Positions 1 through 14,011 of a DNA stretch of 64,000 nt are shown here, piece after piece (the first letter of the stretch is position 1; every line of letters begins with the position of its first letter). The DNA is from Onchocerca volvulus (lineage: Eukaryota; Nematoda; Chromadorea; Rhabditida; Onchocercidae). The translations under genes were made by a program, and so were the position numbers. The notes beneath the pieces were generated by a model. It did no database searches and had not been told where the DNA came from. It was given only the letters and a program-made list of their open reading frames with translations. The stretch lies in assembly GCA_000499405.2 (NCBI GenBank), contig HG738137.1, positions 23,358,546-23,422,545 of the forward strand, in the 5' to 3' direction.

Positions 1-2863
1 TTCCTCTTTTTTAGATAATTTACTCAACGAAGTATAACTGTATAATAAAGTTACCTCTTTTATTTATGACAAGCTATTTTTATCAGATTTGATTAATATA
101 TCAGTTTAATATCAATTAATTTCAGAAAACATTTTCAATTCCTATTGATTTTTAAAAACTTACAATAATTTTTGCCTTAAATCGATACAATAATAAAATT
201 TATTTATTCATTTAAAAAACATATAAACAAAAAATATTTTATTTTATTTCTTTTCACATAATTTTAGTGTGAACTAAATGATATAAACACAATATGCAAT
301 ACATCTTTCACACATAAGCTATCATCAATTTTATGATTTTTTTATGGGAAAATAAAAATTATTGTCAAAAATTAAAAATTTCTGAATTTTCTTTATTGCT
401 ATGCAAATTTCCATGTTTTAGCTAATTTTTTTTAATTCCAAAACTTTTGATATGAATAATTTTACGAAGTTTTTCCTGTACCTTATTTCGAATATAATAT
501 AAATTTATGGGCACAATTTGTAATATAATATAAGTAATGATATAAATTTATAAATATAATTTTGTTTCAAGTTTTTCTTTTCAGTACCATTTTTTTTGAA
601 CATAATATAAATTTTTAAGTATTTTTTTTTTTAAGTAGTTTTTCTTTTCAGTACCAGTTTTTTTGAACATAATATAAATTTTTAAGTATAGTTTGTAGTG
701 ATTAAATCACTACAAATGATACTTGTAAATTGTTCTTAGTAATACTTAATAACTGATAATTATTTATTCAGCTTGATCTCCTTTATGATTAAATTTGATA
801 AAAACGCAAAATGCCTTAGCAGAATTAATTTAGCCTGTTTCAATATTTCAGTATAGATAAAAGTACTCGTAGACATTTTATTTATATCATTTCAGAGATT
901 TCTGAATCGAATCATTTATAAGTTCATAGATGTTTTCGAGTAATTCACTGCCAATTAATTATTCCAAACGTTCTTTATTTTCTTGCTTTCCATCTTTTAC
1001 TAATGATTTTTCAAATCAGGTCAGGTCCTTATTCATTTATCCTAACGGTAGCAGAATCTGAATCCTGTCAAGATAGAAAATTTAATTAAAGAACATTTTT
1101 TGGTTATTTTTATGACAGAATTTGAATTTCATCAAATTAAATAATCGCGAAAACTGAAAAAAAAACAGAAAAAAAAAGCAACATTTTTCAAAATGCTTCC
1201 AGTAAAATTCATTAATCAAATTCTCTCGAAATATGCGACCGATCAAACTTGAAATTTTGATCGAATTTCTAATTCAATTATTGCAGCTTACATTAACTGA
1301 TTATTTTTTTTATCATTTATATACAATATTAATTCTCAGAGCCACAATATATCATATCAGTGCTAGCATCTATCTTGCAAACCTATCAAAATTTATTTTG
1401 CTCTTTTATGTCCTTCAACTTTTGTTTAATTGAAATATTATTCTCTGAAGAAAAGGAAAAAAAACTCTTGAATGACTGCTGCATAGCTCTAATCATTACA
1501 ATTCTTAAAATTTTTAATAATCATTTAAAGTTATGTAAGTAAATTCTTCCAAAATTTTTGATAATAAAATTGTTGCAAATCAAAGACCACATGAATAAAT
1601 TCTTGTATTGTTCAAATTTATAAAAATTTTCATGTGAATATTTGAGTTGTCTAAAGAAAAAGTCTAATGAGCGAACTTAAAAAAAATTTTTTTAATTTAT
1701 TTTAATTCTTTAAAACTATTAATAGAAGTGGAAATTCAAGTTAGTGTTATCTGTTAGTAAAATATTTTAAAGGAATCATAAAAATATTCTCATGAGATAT
1801 TATTATATCAAAGATTTCTAGAGACTCCAATATTTATTGAATAGAGAATGGTTCAACATTTTTTAATTCCTTTGATTGATAATATTCTACAGAGATTTTT
1901 AATTGTTAATTTCTTAGGAAAAGAAATGGCAGTAAATTTCAAATAGGAACGAAAATCTGTTTAGTTTTCGAAAAACAATTAATCATATTTGATGAAAATA
2001 TCCCTCAGCGATTTTTTATTTTTATTTTCTTGTTCACTACACTTTGTCATGCAAAATAATGAATAATAATACTTTGGATGTTAGAATTTGACGCATGGCT
2101 TAACAAAAATCACACTTGAAATAGTGTTTAAAAAAAAATGATATGATATTTGAATCGATAATGCTTGAAATTGCTTTGGTGATAATTTTTAAGAAAGTAG
2201 TATTTAAAATTCAAATCTCTTATTAATTTTTTTTTTTGATGAATAGTTTTGATTGATATGAATGACAATATTAAATTAAATGACAAAAAAAAAATGTCTG
2301 AAAACGAAATAGAAAAAAAGCAAAACCCTTTTGACTGATAAATTAAAATTACTATTCTCTTCATGATTGGAATGAAATTTCTTGCCATATTTATGAAATA
2401 CAAATTCTATCCAACTTTTTAGCTATCCATCTTCGCGGAAATTTATTTCCAAAAATAAAAAGGCGCATAAATTATTCATTCCGGTAGAAATATTTCTAAT
2501 TCATCAAAAATAAATGGAAAGTATAATTTTTTTTCATAATCTTTTTTTAAAATTTACTGTGTTTTCGAACAGTTGGATACTTTTAGCATTGTGATAAAAA
2601 GGCAAATTTAAAAATTAAATTTAAAAAATTTTAAAAAGAAGAAAATTTAAACTTATAGCGATAAAAAGGAAGACACAAAACAATTTGTTTTTAAATTTAA
2701 ACAATAAAAGGAAGTATTTTAAATTTCTTTTTCAAATTTATTACAAATTTATTTTTTAATTTTCTTTTTTTTTCTATAAGAATATATGCATATAAAGGAT
2801 GGTTATTTATTTTGAATTTTTTTTTATCGTTATTTTTTTAGCGAATCATACAAATTTATTCGC
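1..2863. other. Intergenic region, no gene seen
   Basis: AT-rich DNA with many A/T homopolymers. Short open frames occur on both strands, but they are rich in Ile, Leu, Phe and Lys as chance frames in AT-rich DNA are, and none joins to a neighbour with consistent splice phase. A direct repeat lies at 571-689 (listed separately). A TTTTTTTAG-type acceptor at 2832-2841 lies just before the first gene and may be its trans-splice site. Confidence 0.6.
571..689. repeat. Two-copy direct repeat, period about 67 bases
   Basis: A segment of about 50 bases beginning GTTTTTCTTTTCAGTACCA and ending AATTTTTAAGT occurs at 571-620 and again at 638-689. The copies differ by about one base and are separated by a T-rich spacer. 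Each copy contains a TTTTCAG acceptor-like motif, but no exon could be attached to it. Confidence 0.7.
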
Positions 2864-5800
2864 ATGGCGGATGATTTACATGATGTGGCACGCTACCTCA
2901 ACGATATGCGAATATGTTTTATAGCACTAACGATTATTGGATATATTGTATTGATATTATATGGAATTATATTTTGTGTTAGGAGGAATCAAAGGCAACG
3001 TCGCAATAATATTAATTCAAGGACAAGGGGACGATGGGATTTTCAGGTAATATCTGATCCGATTTGATTTATTTCAATTTCTTAAGTATATTAATGTATT
3101 GATTTCAGTCGTATTTGATCTAATTATTGATTTGATTGTAAATAAACAATAATCAATCATAACTTATTATATATCCTTAATCATAAGCGATGATTATTGA
3201 TAATACTATTTCCAATATATAATATTATCAATAATCAACGCTTATTTTTTTTTTCAAAATGTTAATTTTCAGTTTTTTTAATCTAATTAATAAACTGATT
3301 GCAAATAAATGGCACTCATTATACTGTACGATAATTACACAGTAATAATATACAGCACCCAGTTATAGTTTATTATTTATTACTAATAGTAGCCAGTGAC
3401 ATATTGATCATTCTATTTTCAACAAACTTAAGCAAATTATAAATTGATTTGTTCCAATTTTATCAAATTATAAGTTGAAAATGAATGATGCTTATGGTAT
3501 CATATGGTGGTTATATGGTAATGATATACAGTAATCACTTATAATTTATTATATATCATTAATAACAAACGATGATATATTGGTTAATGTTATTTCTAAA
3601 GGAAATTAGATATTAATTTCCAACATATTTAAGCAAATTATAAATTGATTTAGTCCAATTTTATCTGATCATAAATTGAAAATGAATGATGCTTACGGTG
3701 CTATGTGATGATTGTACGGTAATGCCATACAGTGGCTGTTTGTAATTATTACATACTATTAATGATATGGGATTGTATATTGATGATATTTTGCAAATTA
3801 TAATATGCTAAGACAAGTTTTTAACTTATATTTCATAATAAACTAAATAATTCCCTATAGTTATATCCATTTAAACATATTTTGGTGAAATTTTACCTAA
3901 TATTCATTAGAAATAATGACTGATAATGACGGATTAGCATTTTTTTTGTAGGCTAATAGTTTTTTTATTTTTCGTTTTTGGAAATGATAAGAGAAAAAAC
4001 TAAGAAGATATGAAGAAAGATTGGTGATAAAAATAATTATGGTCGAAGAAAAATTTTTCAGAGATAACAATAAGAAATATGACTATTTCATCCACATTTA
4101 TCATTTATTTAAATTTATGTGTGATCTTAAAGCACCATTTTGAAGAGTGATGATAAGCTTTGATAATGAAAATAATAAATTATGAAATAAAGCAAAACCA
4201 AAAATATTAATACCGATATTTATTGTATATATTTTATATGCTAATATAATGATATGCCGATAATTTAGTACTGCAAGGTATGCTATAATGATATGTTTGT
4301 ATCACAGTACTACCTGATATGCTATTTATTATTTGATATATTGATATCATGGTATCATTATTATTAGGTATAAACACTTATTACAAATAAGCTTAAAATT
4401 CCAGTAAACTTGTACTTAAAATAGTAGTTATGACTATATTTTTACTGCACTTTGATCGAATATTTGATATTAAACAAAAATTAAAATTGATTCTTACTTT
4501 TTATGAATTTACTACTATTATATGAATTCGATTTAAAAAAAAAAAAGTATCATCTATAAAAAGAAAAATTGATGTGAAATTTTATTGTTTCCATCTCGAA
4601 AAGATCAGCTAACCAGTAAGTTTGAATAAATTAAACAAAAAGAATAAAAAACTTAACTTGAACTTCTTTTGAAAAATTATTCCCAAGAGTGATGGATAAT
4701 GTGGGCATTTAATTGATTAATTTTAATTAAAATTTCAGACAGAAAATAGAGATCAACAACAACATAATCAAAATGATGATTTGGTATCGGTAAGAAGTGA
4801 TGGATTACAAGGTATTACGCCAAACTTTAGTTTAGGTCCTTTTTTTTTTCTTTTTTTTTTTTCATTTCCTATTTGTTTTGCAACTGATTTCAAATTTATG
4901 TTTGATCATTTACTTTATATTGTGCATTGAATTAACTAATTATTTTTATTCTGATAACCAACTAATATGACATTATATAATATCCTTATCCAACTCGTTT
5001 TATTTTAAGCAAATTTTTCGTTTTTACTTCAAATTTAAAAATTTTCAAATGATTAGGCGGATAAAAATATTCAAATTTAGGTCGCAGTTATCATCGAAAT
5101 CCTGCAGCATTCATGCGTCATGGTATTGGTATGAATCATGCTCAACAAACTACAAGGTAAGTCATTTTTTGAATTGAATAATATATTTGTTGAATTCAGT
5201 TTTATTTCAATTCAGTAGATTTAAATTTCAAATGAATGATTATGATTATTTGATTTTTTCAAATATGCAATTTTCATCTAAAAAATTACTTCAAAAATTT
5301 TTTAATTGATTGATTATTTGAAAAGAAATGATTGGGAAGTAAAGAAATAAAATCGATGAGAAATTCAGTAAAATGAAACATAATTTAGGTTATTTCTTTC
5401 TTTCCTTCTGTTCCTTGAAGTTCTTCTTTATAAAATTGCAATTACATAATTTAATGTCCTTCCATTTTTGTCAACTAAAAAAAAAATCAATATGTTTCTG
5501 AATATGGGATTATTTTAGAAGAAAAACTATTCTCTGATGAAAAAAGTTTTAACATTTTTTATTTTAACATCAATTTTTTTCAAAAAATTACAAAAATAGA
5601 TTTTTTAAAAATCTTAATAGAGTAATGAAAAAAAATTGACAGCAATAGTTTATAAAATTTATTTGAATAAACTTAGAAATCTCGAGAAAAATTCAAAAAT
5701 AATAATTCGATTGATAAATTATTGAGAAATGTTTGATTTCGATGTAAAATTTTACCCAACTAATTTGTGAATTTGTAAAATGAGGATTAAATGATTTCTA

Positions 5801-6405
5801 CGACGATGATTATCTGTCTCTTCTGTTTAATATATCTCATTAAATTATGGTATTGAAACTTTTGAAATTTAAAAAGAAAATTTTTTCAACGAATTTGGTT
5901 GCAAAAACCAAATAAATAATTTCAAAAAAAAAAAAAAAAAAGCAAAATGATAGAATCTGATTATTTGCAATTTTTTTTTTTTGAAAATATCATCAATCTA
6001 TCTAACCACAACCACAAATCAATCTAGCCAACTACAACTGGAAGAATTCAACAAGAATTTGTTTCATTGGTGATATTTTTAAATAATTACGTTCCTTATA
6101 CATGAAAAGAAAAAAAAAAAACGGATTGTTGAAATCACATTAAATCAGATAATTGATCAACACGGCGGTATTAACATCTATATCATTGCCAACGCAAACT
6201 TTACAAAAAAAAAGAAAACTTTCAAAATTCCAAATTTAAAATATGAAAAATTTCTAAATACTATTTTTTTAGGTTAATGGCTGATCAGGAGAGTAATGTT
6301 GTGAAGCATCAAGTACCACATATAGTAGCTGATCCTCCAAGTAGTGAGGAACATACGCCATCGTCAAAAGTTCCTGAACTATTGAAAGGAGCTGTGGAAA
6401 TGTGA
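2864..6405 (+). CDS. Small single-pass membrane protein, four exons, unknown family
   Basis: Exons 2864-3046, 4739-4811, 5081-5156 and 6273-6405 join with consistent phases into 154 residues ending in TGA. The protein starts MADDLHDVARYLNDMR. One hydrophobic span lies at about residues 17-38, followed by an Arg-rich stretch (RRNQRQRR), so the C-terminal side is probably cytoplasmic. The tail is hydrophilic, with a Gln/Asn/Asp-rich part around residues 62-75 and an acidic, proline-containing C-terminus ending in GAVEM. There is no signal peptide or catalytic motif. The ATG sits 23 bases behind a T-rich AG, consistent with a trans-splice acceptor. Exon 2 could also end at 4789 (TCG|GTAAG), but only the 4811 donor keeps exon 3 (SYHRNPAAF...) in frame. 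I do not recognise the family, and no function is inferred beyond membrane location. Confidence 0.75.
3047..3800. repeat. Degenerate ~200-base tandem repeat inside intron 1
   Basis: The clearest pair begins near 3420 and near 3621. Both contain AAGCAAATTATAAATTGATT, then a CCAATTTTATC motif, then TGAAAATGAATGATGCTTA, in the same order with about 200 bases between copies. Weaker copies seem to extend back to about 3060, where similar 'ATTGATTTGATTGTAAATAA' and 'ACTTATTATATAT' blocks recur. The repeat makes up much of the first intron of the small membrane protein gene. Confidence 0.65.
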
Positions 6406-6411
6406 TTTTCG

Positions 6412-6521
6412 ATTATATGCTGTATATATACATATGAAATATATATAGAAATATATATATATATACAAAATATATATTTATCTATATATAAAATACGTGT
6501 ATATATATATATATATACTTT
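6412..6521. repeat. AT-rich microsatellite in the 3' untranslated region
   Basis: Interrupted TA dinucleotide arrays begin right after the stop codon of the four-exon membrane protein gene. Short GAAA, CAAA and ACGTG interruptions break the array. The region probably belongs to the 3' untranslated region of that gene. Confidence 0.75.
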
Positions 6522-9500
6522 TTCCATTCATATTATTCCTATTTTTTCTCATTTTATTTCCTAAATTTTCTCTCATTTTCTCGAAATTTTGATTCAGTTT
6601 TTACGATCTCTGTCATTTTCGCTTTTTATTACTTTTCTTTTCTTTTTTCAGAAATATTTTTAAGAGAATGAAAAATTGCTCGGAATGGATAAAAAAAAAA
6701 AAAAAAAAAAAAATTTGATGTTTTCTCGCTCTTTTTTTTCTTTCTGAAAGTAATACGATTGTCAATTAAGGAATTTCTTCAGATATTTGCGATATTTTTA
6801 GTCAAATTTTAACACAAATGTTATAAATAGAAAATGTTATAAATAGAAATAAAAAGATAATTCTTTCTCTTAAAAGAAAATTTTCATTCTTGTAGCTAAT
6901 GCTGAAAAAATTTTGGTTTCTTTTTTTCAAATTTCTCAAAACATTGTTAAAAAAATTTTTTTTTTCAAATCGAAATAAAAAATGTTGTTTAAAAAATGAT
7001 TTTGTTTAAATTCCTGGAGACTCAAAGCATTGTTCAAGAAAACGTCAAATTTTTAATTAAAAAAAAAAAAAAAAAAGAATGAATTGCATTATTTAGCAAC
7101 AATAATGTACCTAAATTTTAGGAAATTTGCGACATTCATTGAAAAATTCAAATTTCCTTAATTTAATTAATTTTCATAATTCATCTTTTCAGCACTAATC
7201 AATGATGAATGTTCTCGGTAATAATATTTCTTATTGTTTCAGGCTGTCAAAAAATTTTTTTAAAAAATGTTGAAATTATGATTGTTAAAATTCATTTCTT
7301 TTCAAATAGATATTGTCAGGGAATTCATTCATTTAACGGGAAACATTACAAAGGAAACAAATTAATAATTAAATAAATTTATACTGTATATTGGAATTGA
7401 AATACTTAACCGTTTTACTGCAAAATTTGTAAATATTGCAAATGCAAGTAGGACAAAACTTTATATTTAATTAATAGCTAAACGAAATTGATCATTCATC
7501 TCTACAGATAAATTTACGCTTACAATAAGATATATAATATCATTGATGATTGTTTGTTATGTTAATTCAATGATTTTTAAAAATTTGAAAAATTTCTCAT
7601 ACGTTAGAATTTTTTGTCAATTTTTTACCACCTCTTTGTGTCTCTTTTAATTTTTTTTTTTTCTTCCTTATCTATTGATTTATGAAAACATTTAGAAGTC
7701 TTTGCAAATTATCTTCCTCATTATCTGTTTGACAATCAATAAGGAAATTATGGGATATGAGAGAGAGAGAGGAGATGAAATCTCGGAAATTACCGGAAAT
7801 AAGTTGATTTACTCATTTTTGACGTACAAATCGATTAATAATATATCACCTTCATATATTTCATATATGGTACTTATCTCTCTATTTGGCGGGTTAATAT
7901 AAGTTGAAAAAATGACTGAATAATTTGATTTTTTTCGAAATGGTAAATGTATGATCGGATCAAGTAATCAGTTACGTTTTCGATATTCGAATATTTTGTT
8001 TGATTTCTGACAACTTTTTTTCTAATAAAGACAAAAAAAAAAAAAATTCCAAAGTTTTTTCAAATTCCAAAATTCTTCAAATTTTAATGTTTCTTTCAAA
8101 TTTTAATAATTTTTCTCTCACAATCTTATTTATTCTAGATTGTAAAATACAAAATAGTTAACAAATTATTAAAATATTTATCAAAAATCAAAATTAAAAT
8201 ATTTATCGTATTTGAAAAATTAATTAACAAACAAAAAAGAATAATAAGCCTAGAGGACTTCTATTTGTCAATATAAAACGTCCAGTGCCTTAATTATGTA
8301 TATGTCTTGATAAATTTATAATGATACTGCAATTTTTTATGCTTTTATGATTATTTTCATGTTGCATAAATACGAACAATTGTTTCGATGATATCAGTGA
8401 TACTGATCAGAATTGATAAGAAATGAATTTCATGAATAGACAAAACGGAATTTATTTACTGTCTGAAATCAATTAACTTATTTCATGAATGCATTCAATT
8501 TGTATAGAGAAATAATGGGATACTCTTGGAATGTTATTTGAAAAAATACGAAAAGTTTGTATTTATCTATCTATTTCGATAATTGATAATTTTAAGAGTG
8601 ATTAATGAAACGCATTAATGAAAGTGATGATTTAAGATTGATTAATGAAAGCAATTGATGAATGAAGTCAAAATAGTTTGTTAAATCATTCGGTTATTAA
8701 CATTTAAGAACAATAGATAATTGACTTAATTAGTTTAGCATTATTTTGTTGGGCTAAAGTTATATCAAATAATTTAAGCCAGAAGAAACAGTGATGTTAT
8801 TTTCTTAAGAGGAAATAATATATTACCGTTTTAGTTTAAGTGAATTTAAATGAATTCAAAAATAATGAAGATTATTGTTATTTCAACAAGAAAAAAAAAT
8901 TGATCTGAAATATTGATAAAAATTTGAAATTTGGCAGAAATTTTTGACAAAAAAGTTTTTTAAATTGGAAAAATTAGGAAACAAAGTTTACAATTAAAAA
9001 AAATAAAACTTATATTCATCATTTAAAGTCAACATATTCTATTTTCTTTCATACAAGATTTGGGCTAATTATTTTTCAAACTAAGCTTATAGACAAACAG
9101 ACTGAATGAATTTAGTGATTTTCCTCGGACTGTTTCTTTTTTTTTTTTGGATTTAAATAACTGTAAAGAAAAATCATGGATTAAAGATTACAGCATAGGC
9201 CAAAAATTAAGCAAGCTATAACATAGCTAGAACTAATACAATAGGCTAAAAAATAATATTTAAAATCAAACAATAAAACATTTTTATATATAGTTGAAAT
9301 GTTTCTGTTAGCATGTCAATTAAATAAATTAATGAAAATTTGGTTAGAAATTAATTAAAAGAAATGAACGATTGCCTGTTATCATTGTTGAATTTATTTC
9401 GAAAAATTGAAATTAAGCCATATTGAATACTTGAATAATCCTCAGTATATAGGAAAATCTATGTCAAATAATGATGGATATATAGTAGTTATAAAGGAAT

Positions 9501-12500
9501 ATGATAAATAGAACTGACATAAATTGAAATTGGCATTAGTTTAATTTAATACATTTCTGAAAATCTCTTAGTGTTTATTAAATATTAACTTATAAAATGG
9601 TTAATTTTTTTAATTATCCTGACTGATTTCTGAAAACAATTTTTTCATTCTTTTTTTCTTTTTATTATTTAACGAAAAGATAATTAGCATAATTAACATT
9701 ATAAGTGTGTAACTTTAAATTTAGCCTTTTAGTTTGAAGAAAATTTAAAACCGATATTTTATTTTCAGTTTGAATAACCGAAATAATCGAATTCGTCAAA
9801 TTTTTTATTTTCTAATCCTAGAAATAAGAAATAGTAAAAATAAGTAACGTACCATATATTGAAACTTTATCTTTTAGTGCTGAATAGCAAATAATCTTTA
9901 TATTTCATTATTTTTAAAAAAGATAATATTTTGGGAAGAATAAAGAAAATTTGTATAATATTTTTTATATACAAAGGGAAAAAAATAAAAAATTACGTAA
10001 AATTAAGCATATTATAATTAAATAAAATAAAAATAGCATACATAATAAATATAACTTATTCCTTCTTTTCTTGCATATCATTTTCATATTTATTCGCCTG
10101 CAATAGTTAACAAAAAACATGTCCTTTTTACCTTTTTCGTAAAAAATCGATAATCGATTTAAGGAGAAAAATTTTGACCAAATTTGAAATTTCGATCATT
10201 TAAGGGCGAAAATTGAGGTAAAATCTATTTTAGTACATTTCGTTACATTCATCCAAGATGTGACTGTGAAATGGCAGATTTGATTGTCTTCAATTTTCTT
10301 TTTTTTGTCAATTTGATCTTTTTTATGTCTTTTTTTCATTATTCTACTACTAATATCTTATCTATTTAAGATAAATGCTTTGAAAAAAAAAGAAAGAAAT
10401 ATAAAGTTTACTATTTTCTTTTTCTTTTTTACAACTTTTATTTGACATTTTTGTCACGATATCCGTTGACATTTTCGTTAAAGACAAACATTTTATGAAC
10501 ACTTTTTACTATCCATCTGTAATCGTTCCACTCAACTTATTTCGGGTAAATATCTATCTTTTTTTCCTCTCATAGATGTATAGTTGTCTGAGTGCTATTT
10601 TTTCCCACTTTTTTCTGCTTTTATTTATCGATTTAAATACTGAATTGGAAAGATTAAAGTAAAAGTATGACGGTAAAAGTAAAATTAAGAAAATAATAAA
10701 AGTAATTATATCCTCATATTGATTGGTATTTCATTAATAATTCGGATTTTTAAAATCTGACCCTTTAATATAATGTTTAATATTTCACATAATTCTGGTA
10801 TGGATTAAAATTTAGTAAAATAATTATTCAATTGCTAATATATGCATTAAACAAGAAATGAGAATTATATTCCATTTTAATTATCTAATAGGCATAATAT
10901 TTCAAACAAAAAAAAAGTTTCGCAAAAATTCAGAATTAAATAGATGAATTAATGCGTAACATTTATACTATCTTAATTCTACAGAAAAAAAATGACATTT
11001 CTTTTTGCAAGATAAATTGGAAATGGAATTAAAAACGGATATTCAATTCTTTTTTCCTCATTTACAATTTGCTTGAGAGAAATAAAAATACCAAAAATTA
11101 TCACAAAATGAAATAGCAAAGAGATTATTTAATATTTGTTTATTGATAAAAAAAAAAAAAAAAAAAAAGAAAGAGAAATGACACAAAAGAGATGACAATA
11201 GTAGTAATTGTTTGTTTAATTGGCAATATTTGTTCTCTTATTCGACAAGAAAAATTTTCCCTTTTACTTTTTCCATACTCTTTGACGATATTTCGATTCA
11301 CCAATTGTCAACATTTTTTTTTTTGGATTTAATCAAATTTAAATAGTATCGAGAAATTTTTCATTTATGCTTGAATGATTTTGAAATTTCAAGCATAGAT
11401 TTTTTTTTTTTGCATAACGATATTTCCTTCAGAATTCATTTTGCATATGGATGTTTCTTTCAAAATTCAATTTTTTCCTAGCTCTTTATTATATTTCGAA
11501 TTTTAACATGATTTTTTCATCATCACACTATATGCTTAGATCACTATCTCGAAAACTATACGCTTATCATCATCTATGCATGACACTATCATTTCGGAAA
11601 GTTTTCCATCTCTTCTCGTCTCGAAATACTTCAAATCATCATCTCAGAAAGCTATCTCGGAAAACTGTCCATCTTTCATGTGTTTCAGAAGGTTATATGC
11701 ATGGCATCATATTGGAATGCTTTACCTACAACATTACCTCTAACACGGTGTGATAAAAAGGAGCAAATCTAACATTCGTTGATCAAACAAAAAAATCTTT
11801 TACAAATTACCTTCATTACTTTGCAAAACTTTTATCATCACTAAATTACATGTGATTAATGCTTATAATATTTGAATAATAATTTTCATTTTGCGATCAA
11901 TTCTTTTTTTTTTTCTTTTTTTTTTTGCGATTTCAGTCCCCTTTTTTCTCCTCCATCATCATTAATTGCACAGTTATTTTCAACTACAACAACTCCTGTG
12001 CACTCTTGCCTGCTCTCATCCAATCATAGATCCGAAAATATTCCATCAATTCGTTCGAATATCCCATAACATTCTAAAAAATCCATGTTTTTTCTCCTAC
12101 CTACATCAATTCAATCTCAATTCCGATCAATTTTTCAATTTTATCATCTTTCACCACTTCTTACTTTTATTTTATAAACAAATCATTTATTCTTTTGTTT
12201 TTTTCTAATATCATTATCAATTACGATAACAGTTTTATAGCTTATGAAATTTTCATTTACAAATATATATACCAATAATTTATTTGCATTAAATAATTTA
12301 TTATTCAAAAGCTTGCTTTAATGTTGTTCTTTAGGACAAAATTATAGTAGCATTCAATATTGAACATTTTTTAGCTTTATAGAATTTAAATAAAGAAAAA
12401 TTAGTTTTTTTTTTTTAAATTATCACTAATGTATATACATTCGTACATACTTGACAAATCAAATAAAAAAATTTGATAATGATTTTTGAAAAGAAGGAAA

Positions 12501-14011
12501 GGATTTCATTCTTAAAACGAAAAATTTTTAAGAAAAAATGAAGGAAAAAAGGAAAAATAAGATCACAGTTGGGTCATTTTTTATTTTTCATGAATTAATT
12601 GTATCTTGTTTTGAATTTTTTTTTCCTGTTAATTTGATCAATGTCCATTTATTTTTTCATGTCGTCATCGTTATCGCACGGTATAGTGCAATATGACTAA
12701 ACAAAGTTATTTCTGTATTAAATAAATGTTTAAAATTCCATTCCGTTATTTATAGTTCATTAATTATCAGCATTTATTATGATAATATTTAGTATTTTAA
12801 CTTCTCCAACAAGAGTTTATTTTAGTTTATTATTAATGTTATTATTAGTATTATTGTTCTTGGCTATATATGTCTTGGAAGAAAAGTTTTATGTGAGATT
12901 GGAAATTTGGAAGAATTGGATTTGTTGTGTAATGAAGTCTTCCTTTTATTCGCCTTAATTACGATACAAAACAATTTTAAACAACTTCTTTTCGATCGTA
13001 TGGAAGCCAACTCAGGGTTATTGGCATTGGGAAATGATAAGATTTGATGAGGCCGAGAAGTTGGATTGGGAAGTGCTGCTACTCAAACACTGATTAGATA
13101 GAAGTAGTGAGAAAGATTAAACAGAATCAAATAAAGCAGATCTTCAGAAAATAATGCCCATTCTCCTTCGACATACAAATGTCCCACCACCGGTGGAAAA
13201 AGAAGTGATAATGAAAGCAATATTGAGTGGTTTACAAATATAATCCTGTTAGATACAAAGATAGTTGTGTGAACAAAAGAGATATTTTATATTTTGCAAC
13301 AATTTAAGTATTGAATCTAAACTTGGTTTTAAATTGGAGAAATTTAAATCTGAATTGGTTTTGCAGATATTCACCAATTTATAACCATGCAAGACGGAAG
13401 GATTTACATCTGAATTGGATTAACAGATATTTTGGATATTTTTATTATTAAATTTAAGTTAGACGAATTTACATGTGAATTGGATTACCAGATGTTCAAG
13501 ATATAGGTTCACCATGATGTTTGAAATATGTAATTCAAGCTGGAGAAATTACATACAATTTGGATAGGGAATTTAAATGGAAGGAATTTCTGCAAATGAT
13601 TAAAAATATATTCATTAATACAAAAATTGATAATTTAAAAATATTTTTGTATTGAGCTGTTTCGGTTATTCCGATAATAACCTTATTCTACAGTAATATC
13701 TCAGCTTATATAGTTTACATCATTCCAATATTTCAAGCTATTCAAATAGTATCAAAACGGGTATAATGAAAGCAATTAATGTGTACAATTTCTTATTTCG
13801 TTTTTTTAATTCCTGATTTTCAGTACTAATTTTAATTCTTCCTTCAGATTTATTGAATTTATATAATTTTTGCAGGCCAAGCATAATATTTGGTGATGTC
13901 TTCAACTAAAGCTAAAATATTGCAGAGGATTAAGTGATCATACTGATAAAGCGATGATCGAATTATTGCTACTGCTTCTACTCTAAAGCGAAAAAAAAAG
14001 AAAAAAAAACA
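6522..14011. other. Long intergenic region, no supportable gene
   Basis: About 7.5 kb of AT-rich sequence. Open frames of 65-100 codons exist, for example around 7702-7902 and 11451-11753. They are compositionally simple, carry no recognisable domain and cannot be extended by splicing. The 11451-11753 frame is built from loosely repeated 'CTCGAAAACT/CATCAT' words rather than protein-like sequence. A decayed coding-like patch and degenerate repeats occur at 12990-13600 (listed separately). Confidence 0.5.
13344..13595. repeat. Degenerate repeat, unit about 60-80 bases
   Basis: A core resembling ATTTACATCTGAATTGGATT followed by a CAGAT(A/G)TT element recurs at about 13344, 13403 and 13460, with a fourth weaker copy near 13546. 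Copies are diverged and unequally spaced. This looks like an old tandem repeat that has drifted. No function is visible. Confidence 0.5.

Noticed and set aside
11451..11753. 100-codon open frame with a hydrophobic start
   Set aside because: It is built of loosely repeated CATCAT/CTCGAAAACT words, has no domain, no splice partners and no acceptor just before the ATG.
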